DNA from: an uncultured Pirellulaceae bacterium | GTDB taxonomy: Bacteria > Planctomycetota > Planctomycetia > Pirellulales > Pirellulaceae | Direction of reading: 5' to 3' | DNA length: 34,871 nucleotides | Assembly (NCBI GenBank): GCA_938082855.1 | Contig: CALKCC010000081.1 | Span: 1 to 34,871 of the forward strand | In this document: positions 1 to 8,505 of the stretch, in pieces | How the letters are laid out: each line of letters starts with the position of its first letter | Numbering within the stretch: the stretch's first letter is position 1 | Translations under genes and position numbers: made by a program | The notes under the pieces: generated by a model | Database searches by the model: none | Told to the model about the DNA's origin: nothing | Seen by the model: only the letters and a program-made list of their open reading frames with translations

Positions 1-287
1 AAGTGAGCATTGATGCCAGATTCGTCACAACGTACTTGATCTACATTGCGCATGATCAGTAGTTTGTCAGCCAGTGGTTTGAGAGGCTCTAGTACATCAT
101 CGAAGCCCTCCGTTTGCAGAGGAGAAGGGCATCCGAGTCCGAAGAATAGATTGAAAGCTCGGACAGGTACATCCTGTTGTTGCGTAGCCTGAGCTTGTTG
201 GTGCATTTCATCCAGCAATGGCAGGCCAATGGCAATCGCTCCGGAGCCTTTGAGAATCGTACGACGATTTATTTTCTTGTGTACCAT
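1..287 (-). CDS. DUF1552 family secreted protein (partial, C-terminus beyond window)
   Basis: The reading frame is open from an ATG at 287 to the window edge, so only about 95 N-terminal residues are present. It begins MVHKKINRRTILKGSGAIAI, a twin-arginine-like leader (NRRTILKG) with a hydrophobic stretch ending near LPLLDEM. It then runs into a segment ending KLLIMRNVD, which resembles the N-terminus of DUF1552 proteins. The start lies 2 nt after the TAG of the upstream cytochrome gene, so the two are almost certainly cotranscribed and translationally coupled. DUF1552 genes are typically paired with DUF1592/DUF1588 cytochromes in Planctomycetes (family knowledge). No enzymatic activity is established for the family. 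Export by Tat is inferred from the leader only. Confidence 0.85.
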   Translation of the reverse strand, partial: MVHKKINRRTILKGSGAIAIGLPLLDEMHQQAQATQQQDVPVRAFNLFFGLGCPSPLQTEGFDDVLEPLKPLADKLLIMRNVDQVRCDESGINAH

Positions 288-289
288 GT

Positions 290-2911
290 CTATTCTTCCG
301 TTCGCGTTTTTAAAACCAGATCACTTTGCATGATTGCAGTCACCATTGCCGGATACGTACCACCATTTTCAGTCACCTGCTCATGTATTTGTTCCATGCT
401 GCGGGCATCTTCAGGCCCCAGAGGCCTGCCAAGCATGAATTGAGTTAGCTTCCAAAGAATTGTTTGTTGAACTCGGTTACTCTTTGCGAGTAAGTCCATT
501 AACTCGCCGGCAGACTGATAAGTAAGGGGCTTCGCCGTACCGGGTATCAGGATGTTACCATCTTCTCGCAAACGATTGCCATGCTCATCGCGTTCATGAA
601 AAATGCCGATCCCGTCATACCGTTCGAGTCCGAAGGCGAGCGGTTCAAATTTAGAGTGGCAGCCTCCACAGGCATTGTTCTTAATTCGCATTTCGGCCAG
701 AGACCGTTGCGTTGTTCCTTTACTGGAAGCAACGGGAGTTGTATCGACACAGGGCGGTGGATCTTTGACCACTCCACGGAGAAAATCGTGCATGACAAAT
801 AGGCCTCGCGTTACCATCGATGCATCATCTCCTCCCAACGTCAGTACGCTGCCCTGTGTCAGTATTCCCCCTCGATTTGCAGCAGATGTTAAATCGTAAC
901 GTTGCCAGCCGTCGCCCTGAGGGGTGAGGCCGTAATGTTTAGCAAGCGTGGGGGTTGCGAATGTAACCTGAGCATTCAGTAGGGCAGAAACCGGTTTTTT
1001 TTGTCTCCAAATGACTTCCCGAAAGAACTCTTTCGTTTCCGTCTTCATTTCTTCTGCGAGTTGGGATGACCATTGCGGGTACATTCTTCGATTTGGTCGT
1101 ACGTTATCCAGATGACCCAGGTTGAGCCATTCACTAATGAATTGGAGGCTGTGCTCTTCGGCTCGAGCGTCTGCCAGCATCCGTTCAAGTTCCTGTTGAT
1201 AACCAGCGGGGCTGAGGATGTTGCCGTTTTGAGCAGCTTGCAGTAAAGCGGCGTCTGGTGGCCCTCCCCAAATCATGTAACTCATTCGATTCGCCAGTTC
1301 ATAGGAACTCAGATAAACTCTTCCGCCATCTCCACGTTGATTTTCCATCAGGTACATAAACCGAGGAGACTGCATCATGGCTTCGATCAGGAAGGGGATC
1401 GATTCCTGAAACGAACCATCGGATTCGGCAACAGCCACGTAAATGCCCATGTAGAGACTCAGTTCTCGCTCTTCCACAGGCCCTCGTAATATCCATTCGG
1501 CCATGCTGGTGACCGTGGCTCGTCGTTCCTTTTCTCCAAACGATGTGCGATTGGTAAAGCGTTTAAGAAAAGTACTCACATCCACTTGTTCAGCAACTTT
1601 TTGAGCGAGTTGTTGATAAGCTTCGATGTGTTTCAAATCCACGCTAAGGTTATACGCCGTATTGCTGAAGCCGTCGGCTCGAACGTCGGGGGGAAGAAGT
1701 TTGATTGCTTGCTTGGTGATGTCGACGCCGAATGTATGTTGAACCGTGGCAATGTACTCAGGGACGGTCAGGCGTCGGACCCAGATTTCGTCAGCTTGTG
1801 AGTCCACGCCGTAGATCGCCGGATCGATCACTTTCACCGTCCAATTAGCCCCACCTTGAATCCATTCTTTGAGGATGGATTTTTCTTCTGTTGAAAGCGG
1901 AGTTCGTTTTTTGGGCATTTCATCACTGGCAATGCTGTGGAGTAACAGGCTTTTCTCGATGTCTTTTGGGGTGATCGCGGCACCACTGTCCCCGCCTCGG
2001 AGAGCAGCAGACTGCTGTGCCAAATCTAGTCCTCCTTTGGCATTGGCCGTGTCATGGCATTCCAAACAGTGTTTGGTAAGTAATGCGGCAACTTTAGATT
2101 CAAAGAGCTGTTCATTGGCAGACAGTGGAACCGGTAGGTTTGCCACCGCGAATTCACCTGTCGAACCAGCCTTGTAGTTTTGAATAATCTCGTCCTTGGA
2201 TAAGGCTCGGTTGTAAACTGCCGCCATGTGAATCGTGCCCTGCCAGCCACGGTCCCCTGATAGCTCATTGCCGAGCGCGAATCGGTAGTTGGAATCCAGA
2301 TTTTCCATTGTGCCCGTGGATTTTCCTGAGGCGACGACTTGGCCGTTTAGGTAGAGTTTGGTTTCGCCGGAGCGAAGGCGAGTGTAAGCGACGTGTGTGA
2401 TAGATCGGGTTAATGCAGATTTTGAAGACTCGATAGCTGGCATGCCATTAGTGGTGCCTCCTGTGGTTCGCAATCGTCCCTGCACAGCACCGGCTTCCTG
2501 ACCGAGTGTGAAATTACGAGCTCCTGAATCACGACTCATCGTGAGGAATCGAGCAGGCCCGTCTTGTGTCAGGTTGTCCGTCTGAAACCACACTTCCATG
2601 GTGATTTCATGTGTGCGTCGTAGGGCGTCATAGAGCTTCTTGGCCGGTCCCGGCGTTTTGGCAATCGTATGCTGCAGGAAGGTGATCTTTCCAGGTTCGG
2701 TGCGGACCGCCTGAGGCTTATCAATGACCAGATTCATGGGCGACCCGACACCGGATCTATCTTTGATGATCTTTCCATCCGAATCAGCAAAGTCATAAAA
2801 GACGACTAGATTCTTGGCGACACGAGTGTCCTGCCCTAGGCCGGGAGTCGTTGAGGCAACCGTCATCAGAGCAATGACCAGGATGCTAAAGTTGCGAAGA
2901 AATGTTGCCAT
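290..2911 (-). CDS. Secreted LamG-like/cytochrome c (PSCyt1)/DUF1587-DUF1592-DUF1588-DUF1585 protein
   Basis: This protein of about 873 residues has a Sec signal (LRNFSILVIALMTVAST). A LamG/concanavalin-like domain spans roughly residues 35-245 and includes a KLYLNGQVVASG strand pair. A PSCyt1-type haem site, CLECH, lies near 282-286, with KGGLDL just after it. The planctomycete-specific run follows: DUF1587 (RRLTVPEYIATVQHTFGVD), DUF1592 (FIEAMMQSPRFMYL is in the preceding linker, then YLSSYELANRMSYMIWG), DUF1588 with a second CxxCH (CGGCH) and FEPLAFGLERYDGIG, and C-terminal DUF1585 (LTQFMLGRPL). An upstream in-frame TTG at 2923 is possible, but the ATG at 2911 directly precedes the signal peptide and is preferred. 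It is followed by the DUF1552 gene after 2 nt. It is probably a periplasmic or envelope c-type cytochrome that binds a polymer or sugar through LamG; the substrate is unknown. Confidence 0.9.
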   Translation of the reverse strand: MATFLRNFSILVIALMTVASTTPGLGQDTRVAKNLVVFYDFADSDGKIIKDRSGVGSPMNLVIDKPQAVRTEPGKITFLQHTIAKTPGPAKKLYDALRRTHEITMEVWFQTDNLTQDGPARFLTMSRDSGARNFTLGQEAGAVQGRLRTTGGTTNGMPAIESSKSALTRSITHVAYTRLRSGETKLYLNGQVVASGKSTGTMENLDSNYRFALGNELSGDRGWQGTIHMAAVYNRALSKDEIIQNYKAGSTGEFAVANLPVPLSANEQLFESKVAALLTKHCLECHDTANAKGGLDLAQQSAALRGGDSGAAITPKDIEKSLLLHSIASDEMPKKRTPLSTEEKSILKEWIQGGANWTVKVIDPAIYGVDSQADEIWVRRLTVPEYIATVQHTFGVDITKQAIKLLPPDVRADGFSNTAYNLSVDLKHIEAYQQLAQKVAEQVDVSTFLKRFTNRTSFGEKERRATVTSMAEWILRGPVEERELSLYMGIYVAVAESDGSFQESIPFLIEAMMQSPRFMYLMENQRGDGGRVYLSSYELANRMSYMIWGGPPDAALLQAAQNGNILSPAGYQQELERMLADARAEEHSLQFISEWLNLGHLDNVRPNRRMYPQWSSQLAEEMKTETKEFFREVIWRQKKPVSALLNAQVTFATPTLAKHYGLTPQGDGWQRYDLTSAANRGGILTQGSVLTLGGDDASMVTRGLFVMHDFLRGVVKDPPPCVDTTPVASSKGTTQRSLAEMRIKNNACGGCHSKFEPLAFGLERYDGIGIFHERDEHGNRLREDGNILIPGTAKPLTYQSAGELMDLLAKSNRVQQTILWKLTQFMLGRPLGPEDARSMEQIHEQVTENGGTYPAMVTAIMQSDLVLKTRTEE

Positions 2912-3023
2912 GAGAATCCCCAAAAGGAATTGGTGTATCAGTCTATTATTGGATTAGGAGGCACCCAATTCAACTTTAACGGATGTTTATGTTCTTACTA
3001 TCGGTAAGTAAGTTTCTTGAGTG

Positions 3024-3053
3024 TTTACGCAAGTCTTCCGAATTGCCTAAAAT
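3024..3053 (+). promoter_or_regulatory. Candidate sigma70-type promoter for msrB
   Basis: TTTACG (3024-3029) and TAAAAT (3048-3053) are separated by 18 nt. They lie about 50 nt upstream of the msrB ATG in the gap between divergent genes. The -10 is a 5/6 match to consensus and the -35 is weak. Read by eye only. Confidence 0.3.
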
Positions 3054-3105
3054 ACGGGAAGATCGATCAACGATAACAACGTCCAATAAGTAGAGTGAAC
3101 AAAAC

Positions 3106-3690
3106 ATGCGACGAGCAATGGCTTGGGGAATTGTCTGTGGTTTTGCCATTTTGATGACAGCGTGCGACGCCAAGGTTGAGGTAGATATTCAACTCGACTC
3201 GGGCGATGATTCAAGTTCGCAATTGGAAGAATCTCCCGAGGTGAAAGAGGTGGAAGAAGTGTCAGAAGTGTCGGAACAAGAGCCAGAGTTGCCACAGGAA
3301 TACAACGCCCTCAGTCTCGAAGAAGAATACGTTTTGATCCACAAAGGAACAGAGCGTCCTTATACGGGTGAGTTGACGGATAACAAATCCGAAGGGGTGT
3401 ATACCTGTCGTCGTTGTAATGCTGCGTTATATAAATCGGAAGATAAATTTGACAGTCGCTGTGGCTGGCCGAGTTTCGATGACGAAATCAAAGGAGCAGT
3501 GACAAGGATTCCGGATGCCGACGGGTTAAGAACAGAGATCGTTTGTGCGAACTGCAATGGGCATCTGGGGCATGTGTTTTTGGGAGAAGGCTTTACCCAG
3601 AAGAATACTCGTCACTGTGTTAACAGTATCTCGATGAAGTTTGTAAAAGCAGGTGAAGACTTGCCACTTGTGATTCGCCTGAAGAAATAA
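3106..3690 (+). CDS. msrB: Peptide-methionine (R)-S-oxide reductase MsrB, lipoprotein form
   Basis: The protein has 194 residues. It reduces methionine-R-sulfoxide in proteins. The N-terminus is a lipoprotein signal with lipobox LMTAC (Cys20). A very acidic linker (about residues 30-65, rich in E, D and S) precedes the MsrB domain at about 66-182. Visible family residues are the zinc cysteines C101/C104 (CRRC) and C147/C150 (CANC), the CGWPSF motif with C119 as likely resolving cysteine, the GHLGHVF motif, and catalytic C171 in RHCVNS. All catalytic elements are intact. Lipidation would place the enzyme outside the cytoplasm as an envelope oxidative-repair protein, with the acidic linker as tether (inference). 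It is transcribed divergently from the cytochrome gene and leads a run of same-strand secreted-protein genes. Confidence 0.95.
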   Translation: MRRAMAWGIVCGFAILMTACDAKVEVDIQLDSGDDSSSQLEESPEVKEVEEVSEVSEQEPELPQEYNALSLEEEYVLIHKGTERPYTGELTDNKSEGVYTCRRCNAALYKSEDKFDSRCGWPSFDDEIKGAVTRIPDADGLRTEIVCANCNGHLGHVFLGEGFTQKNTRHCVNSISMKFVKAGEDLPLVIRLKK

Positions 3691-3738
3691 ATGTGTTGAC
3701 AGCCTTTGGTTGCCATTCAACCGCGTAGAAAAAAACTC

Positions 3739-5085
3739 ATGTTAAATATCGGATCATTCAAGACGAAAACCTGCAGCGGGATTGGGCGACGTAGTTTTCT
3801 ACAGATGTCCGGTGCTATTCCGTTTGGTCTGGGGATGTCCGGATTGGGCGCGGTAACTGCTGACGAAGTCGATGACGTCGTGGCTCGAGCGAAGTCGATC
3901 GTCTTTGTGTTCCTATGGGGAGCTCCAAGTCATCTCGATACGTGTGACCCCAAGCCGGATGCGAATTCCGAATACCGTGGACCGTTTGGGGTTATCCCGA
4001 CACGTACTCCGGGCGTCCACTTTACTGAATTACTGCCGAAGTTGGCTCAGCGTAGTGACAAATACACGTTGATTCGATCGCACATTCAGAGTGCTCCGGG
4101 GCATCCTGATGGCGGGACGGTGGCTTTGTCGGGCTTTGAAGAAAACCCCAAGCCTGTTAAGCCAAATTTCGGTTCCATTATTGCTCGGCATCGGGGATTC
4201 CGTGGCAAGCTACCTCCGTTCTTTTCGATCGCCAACGGCGTGGTGATGGATGGAGGCCGCCGTATTGAAGCATATGGTGGCGGGGAAATGGGGGCAGTTT
4301 ATGACCCATTCATGGTCGGAGCTTCGGAGACTGGGGAAGTAAACATTCCCGCGCTGGCTCTCATGGACGACGTTAATCCGTTACGGATTTCAGACCGACG
4401 TACTCTGTTACAAAAATTGGATGCGGTACCACGGTCACTAGAATCCGCCAAGTTTCGAGATTGGAATCGAACCTACCAGCAGGCTTATGGGCTGATTACC
4501 GATCCAACAGCCAGGCAGGCATTTGATCTGACACGGGAATCCAAGCAGACTCGACAACGCTACGGCCAAAGTGTATTTGGCCAAAGTGCTTTATTGGCTC
4601 GCCGGTTAGTCGAAGCAGAAGTGCCGTACATTCAATTAAATTACAGTCGCCATGTTGAGGCGATTACGCCAGGTTTTGAATTTGGCTGGGATACTCACCT
4701 ATACAATTTCTCACTGTTACAGGATCAACACTGTCCGATCTTTGACCGAGCGTTCTCGGCCTTTTTGGATGACATTTACGATCGCGGATTGATCGACGAT
4801 ACTTTGATTGTGTGTATGGGCGAATTTGGTCGAACGCCAAAAATCAATGTTCGGGCTGCTCGCGATCATTGGCCTCAATGTTACTTTTCGATGTGGGCTG
4901 GTGCAGGTCTTCAGACCGGCCGCGTGATTGGTGAAAGTGATAAAAATGGTGAACATCCTGTGACCCGCCCGATTACGCCGCTGATGGTGGGAACAACGAT
5001 CGCGGAGTTGGCTGGTGTCGATTCGCAGGCACGAGCTGAAATGCGTGTGCTCGACGGAGGCCGAGTGATTGATGAGCTGTTTTAG
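3739..5085 (+). CDS. DUF1501 domain secreted protein
   Basis: The ATG at 3739 gives 448 residues. An in-frame TTG at 3706 would add 11 residues but precedes the leader unnaturally. The twin-arginine-like motif GRRSFLQMSG (about residues 16-25) is followed by a hydrophobic stretch. Family hallmarks are clear: FLWGAPSHLDTCDPKPDA (58-75), YRGPFGVIPT, FTELLPKLA, SAPGHPDGG, then C-terminal GEFGRTPKIN, RDHWPQCY and PITPLMVGTTIAELAG. DUF1501 belongs to the alkaline phosphatase/sulfatase-like fold group, but no substrate is established. In Planctomycetes it usually sits beside a PSCyt1-DUF1549-DUF1553 cytochrome. Here there is none next door, and msrB and a TolB-like gene flank it instead. Its end overlaps the next gene by 14 nt. 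Confidence 0.92.
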   Translation: MLNIGSFKTKTCSGIGRRSFLQMSGAIPFGLGMSGLGAVTADEVDDVVARAKSIVFVFLWGAPSHLDTCDPKPDANSEYRGPFGVIPTRTPGVHFTELLPKLAQRSDKYTLIRSHIQSAPGHPDGGTVALSGFEENPKPVKPNFGSIIARHRGFRGKLPPFFSIANGVVMDGGRRIEAYGGGEMGAVYDPFMVGASETGEVNIPALALMDDVNPLRISDRRTLLQKLDAVPRSLESAKFRDWNRTYQQAYGLITDPTARQAFDLTRESKQTRQRYGQSVFGQSALLARRLVEAEVPYIQLNYSRHVEAITPGFEFGWDTHLYNFSLLQDQHCPIFDRAFSAFLDDIYDRGLIDDTLIVCMGEFGRTPKINVRAARDHWPQCYFSMWAGAGLQTGRVIGESDKNGEHPVTRPITPLMVGTTIAELAGVDSQARAEMRVLDGGRVIDELF

Positions 5086-5974
5086 AATTATGAGGCAGCC
5101 GTCACTTGTATGCTTGGCAAGTCTTGTTTGGCTTGTCTGTCTTAGCGTAACAGTCGTTCAGGCGGCCGATCCGATTCGGTTGACCCATGATGGCCGCATG
5201 AAGTTTACTCCGGTCTTTGTGGACGGTGGCGGATCATTGACCTATGTCGATTTCGAAAATCCCAAGGTGTTTCGACTTAGGACCATGAACTGGGAATCCA
5301 AAGAGACCAAAGTGATTCATGAGGCGGCGCCCGCTCCAGAATTCGATCCAGCCTACTCGGCCGATGGAAATTATTTTTCTTTCTTGCGAGCGACAGGTGG
5401 TTTGCAGGTAAGCCTAGTTATTAGAAATCGCAAATCAAATGAAGAAGTCCTGATCCCACCCGAACCTGGTTTTTCAGGGTATCGGACTCCGGCGATTGCT
5501 CCGGATAGTTCTCACATGCTGTTTTCATTTGCGAATAACTTTGGTCAGGATATCTTCCGCGTGGAAATGAATGGGCAGGGGCGGACTGCATTGACGGGTG
5601 CGAAGGGTATCAACGTTTGGCCCAGTTACTCGCCGGATGGTAAGAAGGTATTGTTTACTTCGACACGGGATGGCAATTATGAGCTGTACGAGATGAATCC
5701 GGATGGTAGCGATATCAAACGCCTGACCGATAGTCCCTATCAGGATATCCGGGGACAGTATTCCCCGGACGGAAAGCAGATTGCTTTTGTTAGCCATCGT
5801 GATGGGAATGCAGAAATCTATATCGCAAATGCAGATGGCACGGAGCTACGACGTGTGACAAGGCATGAGGAGCGAGACGACTATCCAACATGGCATCCTG
5901 ATGGTAAACATTTAGTCTGTGTTGCAGAACGCGATGGCAGCCACGATCTTTATTTGCTGCCACTGAACGACTAA
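5072..5974 (+). CDS. TolB-like WD40/PD40 beta-propeller secreted protein
   Basis: The product has about 300 residues. A signal peptide (SLVCLASLVWLVCLSVTVVQ, ending at AA) precedes successive PD40-type blades. The clearest are YSPDGKKVLFTSTRDGNYEL, YSPDGKQIAFVSHRDGNAEI and WHPDGKHLVCVAERDGSHDL, each carrying the xSPDGK...RDG pattern of the TolB C-terminal propeller. There is no TolB N-terminal domain, so this is a TolB-like propeller and not TolB. ATG 5072 is chosen because GGAGG lies 11 nt upstream inside the DUF1501 gene. ATG 5090 and TTG 5069 are alternatives. The 14-nt overlap with the DUF1501 gene implies translational coupling. It is probably a periplasmic protein-protein or ligand-binding scaffold for the DUF1501 partner (inference). 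Confidence 0.85.
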   Translation: MSCFRIMRQPSLVCLASLVWLVCLSVTVVQAADPIRLTHDGRMKFTPVFVDGGGSLTYVDFENPKVFRLRTMNWESKETKVIHEAAPAPEFDPAYSADGNYFSFLRATGGLQVSLVIRNRKSNEEVLIPPEPGFSGYRTPAIAPDSSHMLFSFANNFGQDIFRVEMNGQGRTALTGAKGINVWPSYSPDGKKVLFTSTRDGNYELYEMNPDGSDIKRLTDSPYQDIRGQYSPDGKQIAFVSHRDGNAEIYIANADGTELRRVTRHEERDDYPTWHPDGKHLVCVAERDGSHDLYLLPLND

Positions 5975-5986
5975 ACAACTTCTGGA

Positions 5987-6784
5987 ATGTGGAAAGACTG
6001 GATGATGAAAAATAAGTGTTTAGCAGGCTTGGCCTGTGTGTTGCTGTTAGCAATCACGATTGAATCGTTTGCTGGGCCGCGGCAGGAGATTCAGGATCGG
6101 AAGTACTTTTTCAAGTCAGCGAATATGCATGTGACGTATTCGGTGTTTGTGCCTTCGACTTACGATAAATCCAAAAAGACACCGTTGGTGATGGTGTTGC
6201 ATGGCTTGGGGAGTCGAGCAGCTGAGATCATCCGGTATCCGAATTTAGTGGAAGAAGCTGAAAAGCGAGGATACATTCTGGTTGCGGCTGAAGGCATCAA
6301 TAACCATGGATGGTATGGTGCCTACGGAAAGCGGGGAGGCAATCGGAAAGGAGATCCTGAAAACCTTGGAGAGTTGAGTGAGCAGGATGTACTCAATGTA
6401 TTAGAGATTGCTCAAAAAGAATTCAACGTTGATGCCAAGCGAACCTACCTGATGGGACATTCGATGGGTGGATCAGGAACGTGGCATTTAGGAATGAAGT
6501 ACCCTGAGAAATGGGCAGCATTGGCTCCTTTGGCATCGGCGGGGACGAACCACGATTACGATATGAAGAAGCTTAAAGGCGAATTGGCTGTGATTGTCGT
6601 GCACGGCGTGAAGGACTCATTGTGTCCTATCGGTGCGAATCGTCTGAAGGTTGCCAATCTGAAACGGCATGGTGTAAAGCATAAGTACATCGAGGACGCC
6701 AACGGCAATCATCTGAATGTGGCTTGGGAGAATTTCCCAGCGATCTTCGATTTCTTCCAAGAGAATGCTAAGCAAGACAAATAG
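5987..6784 (+). CDS. Secreted alpha/beta hydrolase (poly(3-hydroxybutyrate) depolymerase/feruloyl esterase-like)
   Basis: The product has 265 residues. Its signal peptide is best read from the internal methionines at residues 6-7 (KNKCLAGLACVLLLAITIES), so translation may begin at 6002 or 6005 rather than 5987. The alpha/beta hydrolase core shows PLVMVLHGLG (oxyanion region), the nucleophile elbow GHSMGG with Ser159, a likely catalytic Asp210 in HGVKD and His242 in GNH. This triad order fits prolyl-oligopeptidase-like esterases and PHB-depolymerase-type enzymes. The substrate cannot be told from sequence. It starts 12 nt after the TolB-like gene and is probably in the same operon. Confidence 0.85.
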   Translation: MWKDWMMKNKCLAGLACVLLLAITIESFAGPRQEIQDRKYFFKSANMHVTYSVFVPSTYDKSKKTPLVMVLHGLGSRAAEIIRYPNLVEEAEKRGYILVAAEGINNHGWYGAYGKRGGNRKGDPENLGELSEQDVLNVLEIAQKEFNVDAKRTYLMGHSMGGSGTWHLGMKYPEKWAALAPLASAGTNHDYDMKKLKGELAVIVVHGVKDSLCPIGANRLKVANLKRHGVKHKYIEDANGNHLNVAWENFPAIFDFFQENAKQDK

Positions 6785-6847
6785 AATAACTAGTAAACAC
6801 AGAGATCAGTTGGGCTGGTCGCATTAGAAAATCAGTAGAGGAATGAC

Positions 6848-7267
6848 ATGGCAAAGTTAACAGCAGTATTTGGATTGTTGCTTATTGGTAATGGTATCTA
6901 CGGATATACGGCAAGCGAGTCCGCAAGTGTAACAGCATTGATTCCGGCATTTGTTGGAATCGCTTTGTTATTGTGTGCGATCGGGTCGATTGTCAAACCG
7001 GCTCTCAATATGCACCTAATGCACATAGCAGCCTTGCTGGGATTACTCGGGTGCCTGGCAGCCTTAGGACGCCTGATTCCTAGTTTCTTCAAGGATGATC
7101 CGAACAGCTTAGTTCAGGTAAATCTAGGATTGATGGCAGTCTTATGTGGTGGCTACGTCTATTCATGTTTTCGATCCTTTAAGGAAGCGGGGCGTCGACG
7201 TCGTGCTGCAGCAGCAGCTGCTGCTCAGACTGAAGACAGTGCTATCAGTGAGACCTCGGCTGAATAA
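6848..7267 (+). CDS. Small four-helix membrane protein of unknown function
   Basis: This 139-residue protein is not recognised. Four hydrophobic segments are visible, at about residues 3-20, 28-50, 56-76 and 88-108. They are followed by a short basic and alanine-rich cytoplasmic-type tail (RRRRAAAAAAA, then acidic). The ATG at 6848 has AGAGGA five nt upstream, which supports the start. It follows the hydrolase by 63 nt on the same strand. No catalytic motifs are seen. The basic cluster after helix 4 suggests the C-terminus faces the cytoplasm. Confidence 0.75.
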   Translation: MAKLTAVFGLLLIGNGIYGYTASESASVTALIPAFVGIALLLCAIGSIVKPALNMHLMHIAALLGLLGCLAALGRLIPSFFKDDPNSLVQVNLGLMAVLCGGYVYSCFRSFKEAGRRRRAAAAAAAQTEDSAISETSAE

Positions 7268-7364
7268 GTTTCTGCTGATTGGTGTCGTATCAAGACTGAT
7301 AGGTCACTGATGTTTGTGGACTCTTCTCTCTCAACTCTGCATTTCACATTATTAGGAATGAGCG

Positions 7365-8336
7365 ATGCTTTCGATTCACAAGTCATTGATTCACACGATC
7401 CTGTTGAGCACGGTCATTGTTTGTAGCCAATTTGGGACGTTGGTATCTGCTCAGGCGGATGGGCCAACCTTAGGGACTCAGAAAAGTGAATCTGGTATTC
7501 GCCATTCTTTTCTGGTTACCGGTTCCATCACAGCGATCATCGGCGAGGATAATCGAGTTCAATGGCAAGTGCCTGGGCGATCCCGTGACGGATTTGTATT
7601 ACCAAATGGAAATGTGCTTGTCTCTATTAACAATAGCGCCCGTGAATACACGCGAGAAGGCGAGTTGGTTTTTCAGTACAAGTTAGATCCGGTCAACAAA
7701 GAGCTGGGGACTGTCGTGCGGCTTGAAAATGGCAACACGATGGTTGTGGAACGAGGAGTGAAGCCGAGAATTCTGGAGATTACTCCGGCTGGAAAAATCG
7801 ACGTCAATGTGCCTTTGCAACCGGATACGGATAATGCCCACATGCAAACCCGTATGGCGCGCAAGTTACCTAATGGTGACTATCTGGTACCTCACCTACT
7901 TGGGTTTGCCGTCAAGCAATATGATCCTCAAGGGAATGTGAAGCGGACGATCAAAACAGACTTGGCTGAGCTTGGAGGGCGAGCGGCAGAGAACTGGCCA
8001 TTCACCGCCATTCTTCTCAAGTCCGATAACATCCTGGTCAATCTTACACATGGAAACAAAACAGTCGAGTTTGATCAGGCAGGGAAGGTCGTATGGCGAG
8101 TGGACAACAGCCATGTGGCGGGCAGGTTTGATGACCCTTGTGGAGCTCAGCGATTAGGCAATGGTAATACGGTGATCTGCAGTTACCATCAAAAGGCTCC
8201 TGATAAGCCACGGGCATTTGAGATTACTCGTGACAAAAAGGTCGTCTGGGAGTTCTTTTCTCCGAGCGTTTCCTTGCACGAAATTCACGTGCTTACTACC
8301 AATGGCAAGTCGATCATCGAGTCATCACGAAAGTAA
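7365..8336 (+). CDS. Secreted beta-propeller-like protein (PQQ/arylsulfotransferase-like repeats)
   Basis: The product has 323 residues with a Sec signal (IHTILLSTVIVC, cleavage near LVSAQA). The mature part is built of propeller-like repeats with the pattern NG(N/D)x(L/M)V: LPNGNVLVSI, LENGNTMVVE, LPNGDYLVPH and LGNGNTVICS. Each is paired with a strand of the EYTREGELVFQYK or EITRDKKVVWEFF type. This pattern is seen in PQQ-like and arylsulfotransferase-type propellers. A SLHEIHVL segment sits near the C-terminus. No catalytic residues can be assigned. AGGA seven nt upstream supports the ATG at 7365. The octamer-repeat element begins about 24 nt after its stop. Confidence 0.8.
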   Translation: MLSIHKSLIHTILLSTVIVCSQFGTLVSAQADGPTLGTQKSESGIRHSFLVTGSITAIIGEDNRVQWQVPGRSRDGFVLPNGNVLVSINNSAREYTREGELVFQYKLDPVNKELGTVVRLENGNTMVVERGVKPRILEITPAGKIDVNVPLQPDTDNAHMQTRMARKLPNGDYLVPHLLGFAVKQYDPQGNVKRTIKTDLAELGGRAAENWPFTAILLKSDNILVNLTHGNKTVEFDQAGKVVWRVDNSHVAGRFDDPCGAQRLGNGNTVICSYHQKAPDKPRAFEITRDKKVVWEFFSPSVSLHEIHVLTTNGKSIIESSRK

Positions 8337-8360
8337 TGCCAACAGGCAACTTGCTAAGCA

Positions 8361-8497
8361 CCCAATTGTCAAATGTCCCAATGGCCGAAGCCAGAATTGC
8401 ATTTAACCGCTTTGAGAATTGTTCAATTGTCTATTGGGAAATGACCATTGTTACTTGGCCAAATGGCTAAATGGCTAAATGGCTAAATGGCTAAATG
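8361..8497. repeat. Octamer-repeat intergenic element, copy 1 (degenerate left side)
   Basis: The right arm at 8459-8497 is almost perfect tandem CTAAATGG, five units counting the partial ones. Upstream of it, about 8424-8458, is a core (ending GAAATGACCATTGTTACTTGG with one change) that aligns with the core of copy 2 near 13505-13532. The left side (8361-8400) has lost its regular 8-bp phase but keeps CCAATTGTC and AATGTCCCAATGG fragments. The element fills the gap between the propeller-like gene and tRNA-Glu, ending 8 nt before the tRNA 3' end. Confidence 0.75.
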
Positions 8498-8505
8498 CAA
8501 TAAGG

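Noticed and set aside
1299-1496. Open frames antisense to or out of frame with long genes across the window
   Set aside because: They overlap well-supported genes, have no family character and follow from codon composition of the true genes.
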